Source of the DNA: Neostapfia colusana
Taxonomy: Eukaryota; Streptophyta; Magnoliopsida; Poales; Poaceae
Assembly: GCA_030760725.1 (NCBI GenBank)
Contig: JASWHV010000018.1
Location: 16,400,273-16,464,272, forward strand
Direction of reading: 5' to 3'
DNA: 64,000 bases
Shown here: one piece after another, positions 23,767 to 36,000 of the stretch
Layout of the letters: each line of letters opens with the position of its first letter
How positions within the stretch are numbered: the stretch's first letter is position 1
Made by a program: the position numbers and the translations under genes
Notes under the pieces: generated by a model
What the model was told of the DNA's origin: nothing
Seen by the model: the letters and a program-made list of their open reading frames with translations, nothing else
The model's database searches: none

Positions 23767-24345
23767 TAGCGCACGGAATAAGGATTGTATTACGACAGAC
23801 AAAAACTTAGGATACGGTGAGGAAACAGTATTAGGCCAACATAAGGACTATAGTAGTATAGTTACTTAGAGTGGCGTGACTAACATATGTGTTATAATTC
23901 TGAACTTTGATTATGTAACGACGCACCTATGCTCAGGTAAGCATGGTAAGGAATGCCACCGGAAGCGGTCCAATTTCGGTTAGCTCCCCTGACGAGGAAT
24001 GTTGTTCAGGGATAGGTCTCACAGCTTAGTGTGAGACGTTAATATGAAACTCTTGAACTCTTCATGTTCCTGAGTTCATATGAAACGCTGATCCTTAGCG
24101 TGCATTAGGCAAGAAAGTGGAGATCCCATCGTGTGGTCAATAACGCGATAGTCTGTTCTTCTAGAAATAGCCTAGAAGGACATACACAGCGCTTGCCATC
24201 GGCGTGCCTTGCAGGGCAGTTGGTGGTATCTTTTGGGTTGATAGAATTCTCAACCGTGACGACCCGTTCGCGCTCTACTCGGGTTCCCCATCGTCTGGTG
24301 TGAAAACGCGACCATGTACCTTGAGACATGACTTGACTCAAGGAC

Positions 24346-24350
24346 GGCCC
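24346..24350. repeat. Target-site duplication, left (GGCCC)
   Basis: GGCCC directly precedes the solo LTR; the same five bases follow it at 27340-27344. The empty site in copy A has one copy. This is the 5-bp duplication left by LTR-retrotransposon integrase. Confidence 0.93.
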
Positions 24351-24488
24351 TGTGACACCCTCATCTCGGGTGTCAGCATAGGTTCATGTTTTATGAAGAG
24401 GAAACACTTTAAGAAAAGTAGGGACAGAAAACAATATCAAGAGGATAGCCAATAAGGGCCGAATCCAGCTCTTACCGCGGCCGCTGGC

Positions 24489-24989
24489 CACGTGGCGTGT
24501 TCGGAGCTCGTCCCTGCGAGGTGGGGAGAGGTCCGCCGCTAAAATAGCTACGTGGCAGGTTCGGGACTCGTCTCCGCAAAGGGGAGAGGTCCGATCCTGT
24601 GGGACACATGTTGCCCACGGAGCTAGCCTCTTCGGAAGAAGCAAAGGCATTTCTGCAATACACGTGTCATCCTCGGAGCTAGTCCTCGCGGAAATCAGAG
24701 GACCAGTCGTGCGGGATACGTGTCGATCTCAGAGCCCATCTCCGAGAGGTCCTGTTCTATTGGACACGCGTCGCCACCGGAGCTTATCTCCGGGAGGTCT
24801 GTCGCTGCTGGACACGTGTCGACCTCGGGGCATGTCCCTAAAGAAAGAAGAAAGGAAAGACCAGCACCAACACGTGGCGTGCGCGGAGCTCACCTCCAAA
24901 GGAGGGGGAGGTCTCGGTCGATTGACACGCGGCACAACCGGAGCTCGTCTCTGCAGAAAAGGAGAGACCAGGCCCCGGAAGGACACGTG
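24489..24989 (+). repeat. Array of ~10 G-box units (CACGTG-type)
   Basis: CACGTG or one-base variants occur at 24489, 24549, 24605, 24661, 24717, 24765, 24813, 24871, 24926 and 24984, spaced 48-60 bp. Five are perfect CACGTG (24489, 24661, 24813, 24871, 24984). Most are followed by a CGGAGCTC-like block and then a TCTCCG-like block, so these are degenerate tandem units. The array ends about 200 bp before the TATA box. G-boxes and ACGTGGC elements bind plant bZIP/bHLH factors; stress or ABA control is an inference. Confidence 0.85.
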
Positions 24990-25194
24990 GAGCCTCCGGA
25001 GCTCATCACCGCGAATGTAACGAGTTCTGGAGCGACTGTTACGCGTAAGAATACCGGTACGTAAAAGAAACCGACCTGTTTTCCGCAACGTTACCATACC
25101 AAATCAACTAAAGATAAGATGATAGGATCCAACGACGATCTGAATAAGACTCTTATTCGGGATACAATCAGATTAGGACTCTTCTCTTCCCGAT

Positions 25195-25202
25195 TATAAA
25201 TA
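25195..25202 (+). promoter_or_regulatory. TATA box of the solo LTR
   Basis: TATAAATA, with a leader after it that contains AGCCCTAGCC, a style common in plant 5' untranslated regions. It lies downstream of the G-box array, which fits a U3 promoter. Confidence 0.75.
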
Positions 25203-27200
25203 GAACCTAGAACCTCTGGCCGAAACCACAAACTTCTTTTCCAACTCCTGAGCCGACGACTTAGAGCCCTAGCCCCAACTCGCTGAGAAAGCCATCGCCG
25301 GAGCGCGGCGAGGAAGATTGCCGGAGGGAAGCCCAGCGGTCTGAGGAGGACCTCGAAGACCGGGAGGAACGTAAGGTAGGCCCCAATACCACCCTACGAT
25401 ATCGTTGTATTTTCCTTGCATCTGTTCTTTGATTCCTTTCGAACAGAAGCTATTTCGTGGACAGATCACTTGATGATCAGATTGATCTAAAGACAAGATC
25501 ATTGCCACGTCCACCTTTGATCTGAACACCTCTGTCCATGCAAGCCATGCAAGAACACACCAATCTAATAAAAATCATAGGATAGCATGCATATGCATCA
25601 TCGCATCTAGTTTAAGGTTTGCACATGATATTGATTGATGTGAATCTTGTATGCACGTGATCCAACATAGCAGGACAAGCTCAGGGAGCTGTCTACGACG
25701 ATCTGCAGCAACCAGGTTTTGAGATTCAAGAACAACCGGAACCGCAAGAACAAGGCAAGTGCTCCTTGACCATGTTGATTCTATGTTTTGAGTGAAACTG
25801 TTTTGTTGTGCGAAAAGGTGTGCGTACTGAGTCAAACATGATGGGAAACCCTTTTGTAGGAGTTTACTAGTTTTGGTGAAACCACCCTTGTCGCCTGGGA
25901 AGTTTTATGGGTCGGGTATGGTTTTTGCTTTATGCTTCGCTGAGTCTATGGGATTGGGAAGCGAGATAGATGTGTCTAGCTAACTGCACTCGTATTGACA
26001 ATAAGAAACTGATGTTAATAATGGACATGGATCAGAGGGAGATCTAGGCAAGACTGGGTTTGTGAATGAGGTAGCTCGAGATGGTGGTTTACTTGCCGTA
26101 GATCTAAGGACCGGTTCGTGCATGCACATGCCAGGATAACAGTGCCACCACAAGGCCAAGTATGGGTGCGGCTTAGCTGAGTAATTAGGTAAGTTGCTAG
26201 AGTGTTATGGACTGTGGAAGGCGTGGGGAATGGGAGTCGAGTGAGGACTTCCTTGGGAACTGCATGGCACAAGAGGGGGCCCGTGGGTGGGAGAATTGGA
26301 GATTCTAGCCTGCCGGTGAAACCTTAGTGAGTCCATACATCTAGTAACCCCTTTGTAAAGGCTATTTTGTGATCTCTTGATCATACACCGACGGATGTGT
26401 ACTGGTATAATGGAGGTTCTGCAGTCACCGACGGGTGACGAAATCACAAACTTGTGGGTAAAGAGGTGCAAACTCTGCAGAGTCTAAAACTATCATGATA
26501 GCCGAGCTTACGGTCACAAGCACCTGGATAAACTGCCATGATTAGTTGGGATGGTTATTGGGATGGTTATTGGGAAGGTTCTTGGTTAAGGTTATTGGTT
26601 CGATTATGGTTTGGTCGTTGGGACTGTTGAGTCCGGGTGATAAGATGGTTGCATGACTGTTGAGTCATGGCAACAAGATTGGTCTCGGTGTGAGACGAAG
26701 TTGTTGTGAGATGGTAGCGAATACAAGGAGGTATTCGTGAGTATGAATAAAAGTTGGTTAATGTTCGGATGGAACACGGGAAGTGATGGAGGTATGTTGG
26801 TGATTTAATACATGTTGGGATTACATTCATTTAAAGTTAAGTTGCTGTTTTATCATGATTTTATAAATTTGCTTTTCTGCAAATGAGCCTTTTATACCTA
26901 CCTTGTTATGAGCTGCATATCATGTGTTTTTCCCGCACTTGTTGAGTACATCGTTGTACTCAAACTTGCATTATTACTTCATCATCAGCAGCAGGAGAAG
27001 CCTACTATGAAGACCAAGTGGAGCATTATGGCGTGTGATCTGTTCTCAACCTTGCCTGTGGAGGGAGTAGAGATGGAGCCACTTCTGCTTAGATTTGCTT
27101 CCGCATTTGCTGAATTGCTTCCGCATTAGTTAGAAGACTTCCGCTGCATAGAAATAAGACTTCCGCTGTGAGCATGAGTCCAAGACTCATGAGGTATTGT

Positions 27201-27206
27201 AATAAA
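27201..27206 (+). terminator. Candidate poly(A) signal of the solo LTR
   Basis: AATAAA, 133 bp before the LTR end and about 2 kb after the TATA box. It is the only perfect AATAAA I noticed near this end, so it may set the end of R; plant signals are loose. Confidence 0.4.
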
Positions 27207-27339
27207 CTCTGTTATTCGTGGTAATATATAATCTGAATTCAGTTTGTGGAACGTATGTGTATGTGTGATGAACATCCTGGGCACACATATGCATTAGTTC
27301 TCGGTTCCGTGGTTTTCCCACAGAATTGAGGGCGTCACA

Positions 27340-27344
27340 GGCCC
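27340..27344. repeat. Target-site duplication, right (GGCCC)
   Basis: Second copy of the 5-bp duplication; the IIB leader resumes immediately with GTACGGAAATGATACGGGG. Confidence 0.93.
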
Positions 27345-28479
27345 GTACGGAAATGATACGGGGTGTATGTTTTTAGTATGATATGGAAATGCCTGAAATG
27401 AGAAAAACCTATGTGTGCATCATCATTGAGTGTTCTTCTGCAGGTACTAACAACGATAGTACGAGTAGGACACGTTTGCGGGTGACCTTTTTAGTGCCAC
27501 CTAATATACGTTATGCCGGTATAATCCGGTTAGGATTTTCTTTTGGTGAGGCTACGTAGTACCGACATGTTTCTTACGGTGCATCGACGGCGTACTAAAC
27601 TTAATAACCTCTTTCATTTGAATAAATGACTCATGAACTAACTTTCAACTAAAAATGGAAGTTTGAAACAAATACTAGTTACTGAAATCTTATTTTGAGC
27701 TAAGATTCAAATGACAGGAGGATTAGGCTTCAAAGATTTCAAAAAACAGAGTGCTCTGTTTTCGGCAGGAATTCTTGCTGGAATTTAATAGAGCATAACT
27801 CTGAGTAGCTTGACCCAATTAAGGTGTATGATACAGTTCTGGAAATATTTTCAAGTTATCTACAACTTTGTTGTAGACCTCCGGAGCAAAATCGCAGGTT
27901 AAATGGGTAGAAAGTTCAGAGGAAGGTAAACTGTCCAGAACTAGGACAGCAGCAAAATCTCTCTGGACCTTTATGTTTTTAAGCCATACCTTCCTGTAGA
28001 AAAATACTTAAGGAGACTATGATACACTGATGGAAAGATTATGAAATTTGAAACACTGTTGTAGTTCAAAGTTTTTTCAGATTCTTATTGTATTTGCATA
28101 TACAGCTGTGATAAAATCAGCCACATACAAAGGTGATGCTGGCAAATTTTATCCAGGAGTTCTGTCAACTTTGGAAAGATCATAACATTTAATCCAGATG
28201 ATCTTAAGGCATATGAATACTAGTTGGTAATATACTGAAGTTAACTTTAACTTTGGTATTCAACTTGAGTTATGAAAATGCTTTTAACTAGATCAAAATT
28301 TGGAGATAGTGCATAAAGGTCTGTTCTGTACAGATAGACTGGTTAGCTATGCCTTCTAAGGACTTGTGTAAACATGGATTTTGTTACTGCTTTCATAAAG
28401 TTTTGACATATTCATGTTTTCAATAGTCTCACATACTGCTAAGTTGTTGTTTAACTCATCTCAACTACATTTTTGCAGT

Positions 28480-29849
28480 ATGGTTTGTACTCGCTCTGGG
28501 AGGAGGGCCGGGAGTTCTCGCCGAGGAGGTGATGCTTCTATTACACCGTCGGAACCACCATCCACGTGATGGATGGATCTTATGACTCGAGGCGTCGAGT
28601 CTAATCAAGAGAACACAAGGCTACTCCAAGAAGCGACTCAAGACAACACACACTTACTCCAAGCTTTGGTACAGCAAGGCGCACTCCAGAGCACGCAACA
28701 AGTCATTCCCCCTCAGAACGCTTATCTGGATTTCTTGGCGATTCAACCGCCAATCTTTACTGAAGCTACCGAACCTGTCGAAGCAGATCAGTGGCTTCGT
28801 GTCATGACGTCAAAATTCGGAGTATTCGAGTGTGATGAAGTGTAAAAGACAAGGCTCGTCGCTCAGCAACTCCATGGAGCTGCCGGAAATTTGTGGGTTG
28901 AACATCTTGCCACCATTCCGAAGGACCATCAAGTGACATGGAGTGAGTTTTGCGAAGCCTTTCGTACTCGTCACATACCACTAGGTATTGTCAAGGTGAA
29001 GCGGGAGGAATTTTTGGGCTTGAAACAAGAGGACATGAGTGTCCTCGAGTATGTCAGAAGTTTAACCTTTTGGCCCAATATGCTCCCGAATATGTGGCGA
29101 AAGAAGAGGTACGATGTGACTTATTCTTCCATGGCATGAGTGCCATATTACAAGAGAAGTTGGCCGTGTATAATAACGACAGTTACACCGATATTGTCGA
29201 TGTGGCTCTCATCCAAGAGAAGCTGACACTTGAGTGGCAAGCTGAGAAGAGAATGATGAGTGGGATCGAGCAGGCCAGCACAAGTTATGTGCCTCAGAAG
29301 TACCGTTTGGTGTATCAAATGCCACCCATTGAAAGATGGAGGCCACCTGTACGATCAACTCCTCAGAGGTTGATTGCTGGTCAAGTTCTACAACTTGCAC
29401 CACCTCCATAGCCGCAGCATCAGCCATCGCTGCAGCCATGTGTACCTAGCATCCAACCGCAAGTCAACGAGGAACCAGAGAGACATCCGTGTTTCACTTG
29501 TAGGCGTATGGGCCATTATGCTAGGCATTGTCCGGAGGGAACTCGAGGCCGCGGGTCATCATATTTACAACAATACGACCCGTACCTTAATCTGCAGACA
29601 GGAGGGCAGATAAGGGGCAATATTCACTATACTGTGATTGATGATGTTCCGGAAGGAGAAGCCGCTTTAGCAGGGATGTATTCTCTGAGTCAGTTACCGG
29701 TTTTAATTCTCTTTGATTCCGGTGCCACACACAATTTCATTAGCCAATCTTTTGTGGCTCAACATCTGCTCCAAACAGTTTATACAAAGAGGCAATACCT
29801 CATATCTTCGCCCGGGGGCAGCAGTACTGCAAGCGAGGTTGTCTCCTGA
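28480..29849 (+). pseudogene. gag and protease (copy IIB), broken
   Basis: The ATG at 28480 follows TTTTGCAG(T). Stops: TGA 28567, TAA 28843 (CAA in copy A), TAG 29409 (CAG in copy A) and TGA 29847 (CGA in copy A). A missing G near 29060 shifts the frame. Visible parts are the coiled-coil-like N-terminus (28573-28845), the capsid fold, the knuckle [14 protein letters not shown] and the protease [13 protein letters not shown] (29508-29849). Copies A and B have different lesions, so they decayed independently. Confidence 0.88.
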
Positions 29850-30951
29850 GCACCTCTTTCTTTGGGGGGGGGGTAGAATATACCCTATGACTCTCATTAT
29901 TCTTGAGGTTCTGAAGATCGACATCATTTTGGGGATGTCATGGTTGAATTACCACAAGGCAGTTCTTAACATCAGCACTAGGACCGTTGAGCTCAACTCC
30001 CACAGCACGGTCTTCATATATTAATTCTGGGCGCCATATGGCAACAGATTGCAAACGTGAACCACATGGAAGCTGTGAAGATAGAGGATGGTACATGATT
30101 ATCCGGATGTGTTTCCCGATGATTTACCGTGCATGCTGCCCGAGCGAGATGTTGAGTTCAAAATTGAACTTATACCGGGAATAACACCGATATAACCAAG
30201 GCCATACAAGATGGCACCCAATGAGCTGGCAGAATTGAAGACACAGCTGAATGACCTAATGAGCAAGGGCTTTATACGACCGAGTTCGTCACCTTGAGGT
30301 TGTTCAACATTGTTTGTCAAGAAGAAGTACGAAACACTACGGCTTTGTATTGATTATCGTCCTCTGAACGCCGTTACCATCAAGAACAAGTATCCACTAC
30401 CACGCATTGATATGCTCTTCGATCAATTAGTGGGTGTGAAGGTATTTTCAAAGATGGATCTTCGTTCCGGATACCACCAAATTAAAATCCGGGCAGAAGA
30501 TATTCCGGAGACGGCATTCTTAACGAGATACGGGCTGTATAAGTATCTCGTTATGTCTTTTGGTTTGACCAACGCCCTGGCACACTTTATGTACCTGATG
30601 AATTTAGTGTTCATGCCGGAGTTGTATAAATTCGTCATGGTCTTCATCGACGATATCTTGGTTTACTCCAAGTCAGAGGAAGAACATGCTGAACATCTGC
30701 ATATTGTGCTACAAAGATTGCGAGATCATCAGCTCTATGCAAAATTCAGCAAGTGTGAATTCTGGATTAATCAAGTACCTTTTCTTGGACACATTATTTC
30801 AGCAGAGGGCATCGCTGTAGATCCGAGTAAGATTACCCAAGTACAGAAATGGAAGTCACCAAAGTCAGCGCATGAAATCCGTAGCTTCCTCGGTTTAGCG
30901 GTTATTACCGGAGGTTCATTCCGGGTTTCTCCAAGATCGCTAAGCCGATGA
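29850..30951 (+). pseudogene. Protease C-terminus and reverse transcriptase (copy IIB)
   Basis: After 29849 a lengthened G run (about 29865-29873) shifts the frame. 30193-30297 has stops TAA and TGA. From 30310 to 30951 a 213-codon RT frame is open with [30 protein letters not shown] and an intact catalytic [12 protein letters not shown]. Near 30900 one G is missing from a GGG run found in copy A, which throws the thumb out of frame with the following RNase H. The active-site residues are kept although the ORF is broken. Confidence 0.88.
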
Positions 30952-32951
30952 CGGAATTATTAAAGAAAAATACTAGATTTGTGTGGGGTGCTGCGTGTGA
31001 ACAAGCTTTCAAGACTTTAGTGAAGCATCTCACAACAGCCCCAGTTCTTGCTCAGCCGGATATGACGAAGCCATTCGACGTTTATTGCGATGCATCAGGC
31101 ATCCGTCTTGGGTGCGTGCTGATGCAAGAAAGACGAGTGGTCGCTTATGGATCTCGTCAACTCAGAAATCACGAGCAGCATTATCCAACTCATGATATTG
31201 AGTTAGCTGCCGTGGTCCTTGCTTTGAAGATGTGGAGGCATTACTTGCTCGGAAATCTTGTTCACCTCTACACTGACCACAAGAGCTTGAAGTACATCTT
31301 CACTCAGAAAGAATTGAACATGAGGCTACGAAGATGGCTAGAGCTCATTAAAGATTATGAACTTGAGATTTATTATCATCCAGGAAAGGCGAATGTGGTC
31401 GCCGATGCGCTTAGTCGTAAGGCGCATATCCATCATCTAACTATTGCTGAAATGGATGATGAAGAACCAAGCCTCCGTGTCATCCCTTATGGAACTCTCT
31501 ATAATCTCGCTCTCATTCCTACTACCCAAAAGGAGATCATGGAAGTTCATCGAAAAGATAAGGGTATGTCTCACATACGGCGGAGATTAGACAACGGAGA
31601 ATTGAATTTCTTCCGTAAGGACGATGAAGGTACTTTTTGGTTCAACGACCGGATTGTAGTACCCCGGCATATGGGACTACGGAAGAAAATTTTGGATGAA
31701 GCTCATTTGTCCAAATTTTCTATTCATCCAGGCAGCAACAAAATGTACCAAGATCTCCGGAAGAAGTTTTGGTGGACACGTATGAAATGTGAAGTTGCAA
31801 AATACATTTCAGAATGTGATACGTGTCGAGGAGTCAAGGCCGACCATGTGAAAAAGTCGGGCCTGTTGCAGCCGTTGCAAGTACCGGCATGGAAGTGGGA
31901 AGACTTGAGTATGGACTTTATCGTCGGGTTGCCGATGACCTTCCACAACCATGATTTGATTTGGGTAATTGTTGATCGATTAACCAAATCAGCACACTTC
32001 ATCCCGGTGCATACAAGATATAACGCAAAACAGTATGCGGAGCTGTACATAGCATGGATCTTGTGCTTACATGGAGTTCCCCGTACCATTGTGTCAGATA
32101 GAGGATCACTGTTCGTAGCCCGTTTCAGGGAGCAGCTACACGCATCCTTGGGAACCAAACTGATTAGAAGCTCTGCGTATCACCCTCAAACCGATGGGCA
32201 AACTGAGAGGGTGAATCAAATACTGGAAGATATGCTAAGAGCATGTGCCATCCACCACGGTAAGATCTGGGATAATCACTTACTGTTGGCGGAGTTCTCG
32301 TACAACAACAGATATCAGACGAGCATCAAAATGGCACCATATGAAGCTCTATACGGCCGGAAGTGCCGTACACCATTGAATTGGTGCGAGTCCGGCAAAC
32401 GAGTAACGTTTGGAGTTGATCTTTTCAATGAAGCCGAAGAGAGAGTTCGTATAATACAAGATAACCTCAAAGCTGCCCGATCTCGTCAGAAAAGCTACGT
32501 GGATCAGAGGCGTCGACCGCTGCATTTCGACGTCCGAGAGCACGTGTATCTTCGTGTGTCTCTGATGAAAGGGATTCATCCGTTCGGGGTCAAGGGGAAA
32601 CTTGCTCCCCGATTCATCGGTCCGTTTGCCATCACGGAGAAGTGCGGGACTGTAGCCAACTGGCTGGAACTACCGGCAAGCCTTGCCAGTATTCACAACA
32701 TATTTCACGTGTCCCAGCTGCAGAAGTGTCTCAAGTTTACCGCTGCTGTCTGCACCGAAGACATCGACGAGTTGAAGCCGGATCTCACCTATGTTGAGAA
32801 ACCTATTCAGATTATCGACGAAAAGACCCGGATCACCCAAAACCGGACTTTGAGATTTTACAAAGTCCTATGGAGTAATCATACCCCGGAAGAGGCGACG
32901 TGGGAAAGCGAAGATTACATCCACCAGAACTATCCGGAACTTTTGTCATAA
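30948..32951 (+). CDS. RNase H - integrase - chromodomain block (copy IIB)
   Basis: A 667-codon uninterrupted frame, the longest in the window. RNase H acidic residues lie in YCDASG (Asp about 48), DIELAAV, YTDHKS (Asp about 110) and [10 protein letters not shown] (about 153). The integrase zinc finger runs from HPGSNKM (about 258) to CDTC (289-292). The catalytic triad is Asp 323 (SMDFIVGL), Asp 384 (VSDRGS) and Glu 420 (TERVNQ); the last two have 35 residues between them, the normal D-D35-E spacing. A GPF/Y-type module (LAPRFIGPF) and a tail ending in ATWESEDY follow. The first codon is not a true start: a one-base deletion upstream severs it from RT. All catalytic residues I can check are present. 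Confidence 0.9.
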   Translation: MTELLKKNTRFVWGAACEQAFKTLVKHLTTAPVLAQPDMTKPFDVYCDASGIRLGCVLMQERRVVAYGSRQLRNHEQHYPTHDIELAAVVLALKMWRHYLLGNLVHLYTDHKSLKYIFTQKELNMRLRRWLELIKDYELEIYYHPGKANVVADALSRKAHIHHLTIAEMDDEEPSLRVIPYGTLYNLALIPTTQKEIMEVHRKDKGMSHIRRRLDNGELNFFRKDDEGTFWFNDRIVVPRHMGLRKKILDEAHLSKFSIHPGSNKMYQDLRKKFWWTRMKCEVAKYISECDTCRGVKADHVKKSGLLQPLQVPAWKWEDLSMDFIVGLPMTFHNHDLIWVIVDRLTKSAHFIPVHTRYNAKQYAELYIAWILCLHGVPRTIVSDRGSLFVARFREQLHASLGTKLIRSSAYHPQTDGQTERVNQILEDMLRACAIHHGKIWDNHLLLAEFSYNNRYQTSIKMAPYEALYGRKCRTPLNWCESGKRVTFGVDLFNEAEERVRIIQDNLKAARSRQKSYVDQRRRPLHFDVREHVYLRVSLMKGIHPFGVKGKLAPRFIGPFAITEKCGTVANWLELPASLASIHNIFHVSQLQKCLKFTAAVCTEDIDELKPDLTYVEKPIQIIDEKTRITQNRTLRFYKVLWSNHTPEEATWESEDYIHQNYPELLS

Positions 32952-33008
32952 ACTTTGTAATTGCCCTCCCGTCTCGTTTTTCTTGTGTAATCTCGGGACG
33001 AGATTTCT

Positions 33009-33024
33009 TTTAAGGCGGGAGGAA
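33009..33024 (+). other. Polypurine tract of element II
   Basis: AAGGCGGGAGGAA-type run directly before TGTAAAGG at 33025; the plus-strand primer site. Confidence 0.8.
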
Positions 33025-36000
33025 TGTAAAGGTCCCAAAAATGTGAATACAAAGAAACTCCTGTTTGCAAAAGATGGTTTCATATGTATGAAATTTTTGG
33101 ACTTGTTAAAACTTTTCCACATGTGATAACCCACATGAGGGCTTTCTTCACACAAGTTCAAATGTTTGTTTGAAAACTTGGAACCCAAGAGGGGTCTAAA
33201 ACCAAGATGGGAAGTTCCCATATGGGTGAAAAAGCTAAAGTCAGATTTGGAACAAATTGGTTCAACTAAAAATTCAAATGAGAGCAACACAATGAATTTC
33301 AAAACTGTTGTGCTAAAAATCTCATTTGCAGCAGCCAAATTAAAAATCAGATTTCATATTTGAATTCCTTAGGTCCAAATTAGTGGGTATGCAAAGTTTC
33401 ATGAATTGTTGAAATATTTTGCAACTCATTTATTTCGAAATGGACTTTAAATAGCAAAGAATTCAAATGCCTATTTGAATTTGGATGAAACTTGCCCAAT
33501 TATCCAAATGCACCTCAGATTTGAACTCCCACAATTTGATTTCACCATTTGCAAATTTTGGGAGATATTTAGGAGAGGGATAAGGAGGGACTGAACTGTG
33601 GGTCCCACATGTCATTGAGGGAGCTAAAAATTGCAAAAGATCTTCTGTATAGAACACAGTCTCTGTTTGCCCTCTCTTCAGTCGGTTCCTGAGTCAGACC
33701 GAGGTGCAGCGCCGGTCGACACGGAGCAGCTCCCAAGCCACCACCTCCTTGATCGGTTACGCTGGCGAGCTGTTTCTCCCGTCCTCATCATCTCAGAGCA
33801 CCCACGGCACCGAGGCCATCTTCCTTTTCCCCTCGCACGAGAAACAGACCCAAACGACCGACGCTCATCCGATCAATCGGCCACCACCACAGCTAGCGTG
33901 CAAAGCTTTGACTGAGCAGCAAAACCACACCCTAGCAATCCCCACGACCTGCTCGCACAACAGCCGAGCAGTTCTTGGCTCTCCTCACTCGGGAGCAAGC
34001 CTTTCTGCGGCGTCCGAAAGCAACGGCGACAAGGTGCTCTCGTGGACAGCCCTACAGAGAGGCTTTCACGACCAAGCAAGAGGACAGTTGTACGCGCACG
34101 ACATCCACGCAGCTCACCTCCGAGGCTTGAGCCAAAAGGTGGATCGTCGACGACGAATTTTGCAAAGTTCTGCTGGCCGATGTAAACGGACCCGCAGATA
34201 AGAAAGTTTCAAATGCATGATCAATACTTGTTTAGGGTCCACGGTAATTCACATACAGAAGCTAGACTTGCTTAGCAATCTTTCTTCTTCACAAACCTTA
34301 GCATGAAACCCACGGTAGAAGGTCTACTCCGAGCTTTTCCGACAGCTACCGCAATAGGAAGCATCGGGCGCACGATGAACCGTAGTTTGGGGCCTTTCCC
34401 GAACCCCTGTGTGGCCATGCTGAGCTTCTCCAGCCCTCACTGGTGCTATAGGGTCTTTCCAGGGAGCTTTTGGCGGGCTAGTTCATCGGGGCGACATCAC
34501 CGGAGTTCCACCGATCCATCGCGCTGTCGCGAGCTACGTTGGGGGCTCTGCCAGCTCGGGAGGACCGCACCAGAGTGTTCCTCACGCGAAACTAGGGCTT
34601 AGCGGCGAGTTTGAGCATTTGAGATGGCTGGACGACTGACTTCGGAGGCGCCCCGGTGGCGCGAGCGTGAGAGGTAGACGAATGGGACGCCGGGCCCACG
34701 TGGCAGTGACTCTGAGGGGGGTCCGGATGTTCTGTGGCGCCGGATTAACTATGGCAGAACGGGGAACATCTCTGTAGCCCCGTGTGGCATGTCCCGACAC
34801 CTGACACGTGCCCCCCGGTCCCACCATCAGATTTAAACTTTTCCCCGATTAATTCAAATCCCAGATTTTTCTCCAAACTTTAGAAGAGCATAACTTTTGC
34901 TAGGAAACTCCGAATTTAGTGATTCAAATTGAGTTAGATTCAGATTGACCAACTCTATCCAAATATGAATCCCAATTTGTATGGAAGGCAATAATTAATT
35001 CTGGAAAATTCTTTAAATTTTTCAGCAAAAGAATTTTAGAGGGAGGTTGGTTTATCCAAAAATCCTCAAATTTTGCCAGAATATTATTTAGGGTGTTATT
35101 AGACTCCTGTAAAAATTTGAGCTCATTTGGAGTTGATTTGATCAGGAGAATTCAGATTTAAAGTTGCTGTGTTCAAATGAATACAGAAACATTTTCAGAG
35201 AATTTCCAAAACTTGGAAATTCAGTTCTGGGCAATTCTTAGCTCCAAAAATCCTAGGAAAATTCATGTAGCCTCTATGAACTATAATTGAAATTTTGGTT
35301 CACTGAGTTTGACATGAACATGGGTGTTACCTCAGAATTAATTCCTCTTTGCTTAAATACTTAGAGAATATTTCTGGATAAACCACTCACTGAAAAGTGC
35401 TAATTTTTGGTCCAGACGACTTTATTGTGACAAGGAACTCATATGAAAATTTTCAGATCCATTGGGGCTCTGGATCAACACTGTCATGTGTAACCTCTTA
35501 AGGTGATCAACACTTAAGTGGGAATAGCACTCAACATTTGATCATAGTGTTTAAACCAAACCCAAACCACTAGCACCAGTGTAATTTTAAAAATTCTTAA
35601 ACAGGGTTCCAGTTTTTAAACTGTTATTATATCTTATTAGCAAAAGCTTTTAAATTAAATACATATGCATGATCATATCGTGTAGCATATACGTGAGCAT
35701 GTGTGAAAGGATTGGAGTGATGATCAAGGAGGGAGGAAAGCAAGTGATCGTCACTAACTGATTGTAATCTTAGTCACCTTCAAAACAGGCAAGCCCCGGT
35801 TTGCATTTGAACAGTTTTATAAAGCATTTCCATTTCTAGACATCATAGCTTTGAATCATTTGGTTGCAATAAGTCTAGTTGATATTGAAAATCCCAGTTG
35901 CATGACCAGAAATACCTAAGAGAGAAAGGGTAGAATAGCACCTCCTCGAGTGGACTTGGCTATGCTAAATGTAGTAGGAAAGGTCCGGTAGAAGTCGAGT

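Larger units (their letters stand above)
24351..27339 (+). mobile_element. Solo LTR with intact ends
   Basis: It starts TGTGACACCCTC and ends GAGGGCGTCACA, imperfect 12-bp inverted termini (11 of 12 pair) with TG...CA ends. It is flanked by a perfect GGCCC duplication. At 2,989 bp it has no internal gag-pol, so it is a solo LTR left by LTR-LTR recombination, or possibly a small non-coding element. Orientation is plus: a G-box array (24489-24989), TATA box (25195-25202) and an AATAAA at 27201 occur in that order. Its family is unrelated to elements I-IV by eye. Confidence 0.88.
23767..28479 (+). other. Untranslated leader of copy IIB, split by a solo LTR
   Basis: Positions 23767-24350 and 27345-28479 together align with the IIA leader. 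The solo LTR at 24351-27339 interrupts it within CTCAAGGACGGCCC/GTACGG, whose uninterrupted form is at about 15762 in copy A. Shared splice-like sites lie at 27443/27444 (CTGCAG|GTAC) and 28471-28478 (TTTTGCAG). No gene is supported. Confidence 0.7.

Noticed and set aside
24664..25097. Three overlapping frames of over 100 codons
   Set aside because: They are created by the GC-rich G-box repeats and read through them on both strands.
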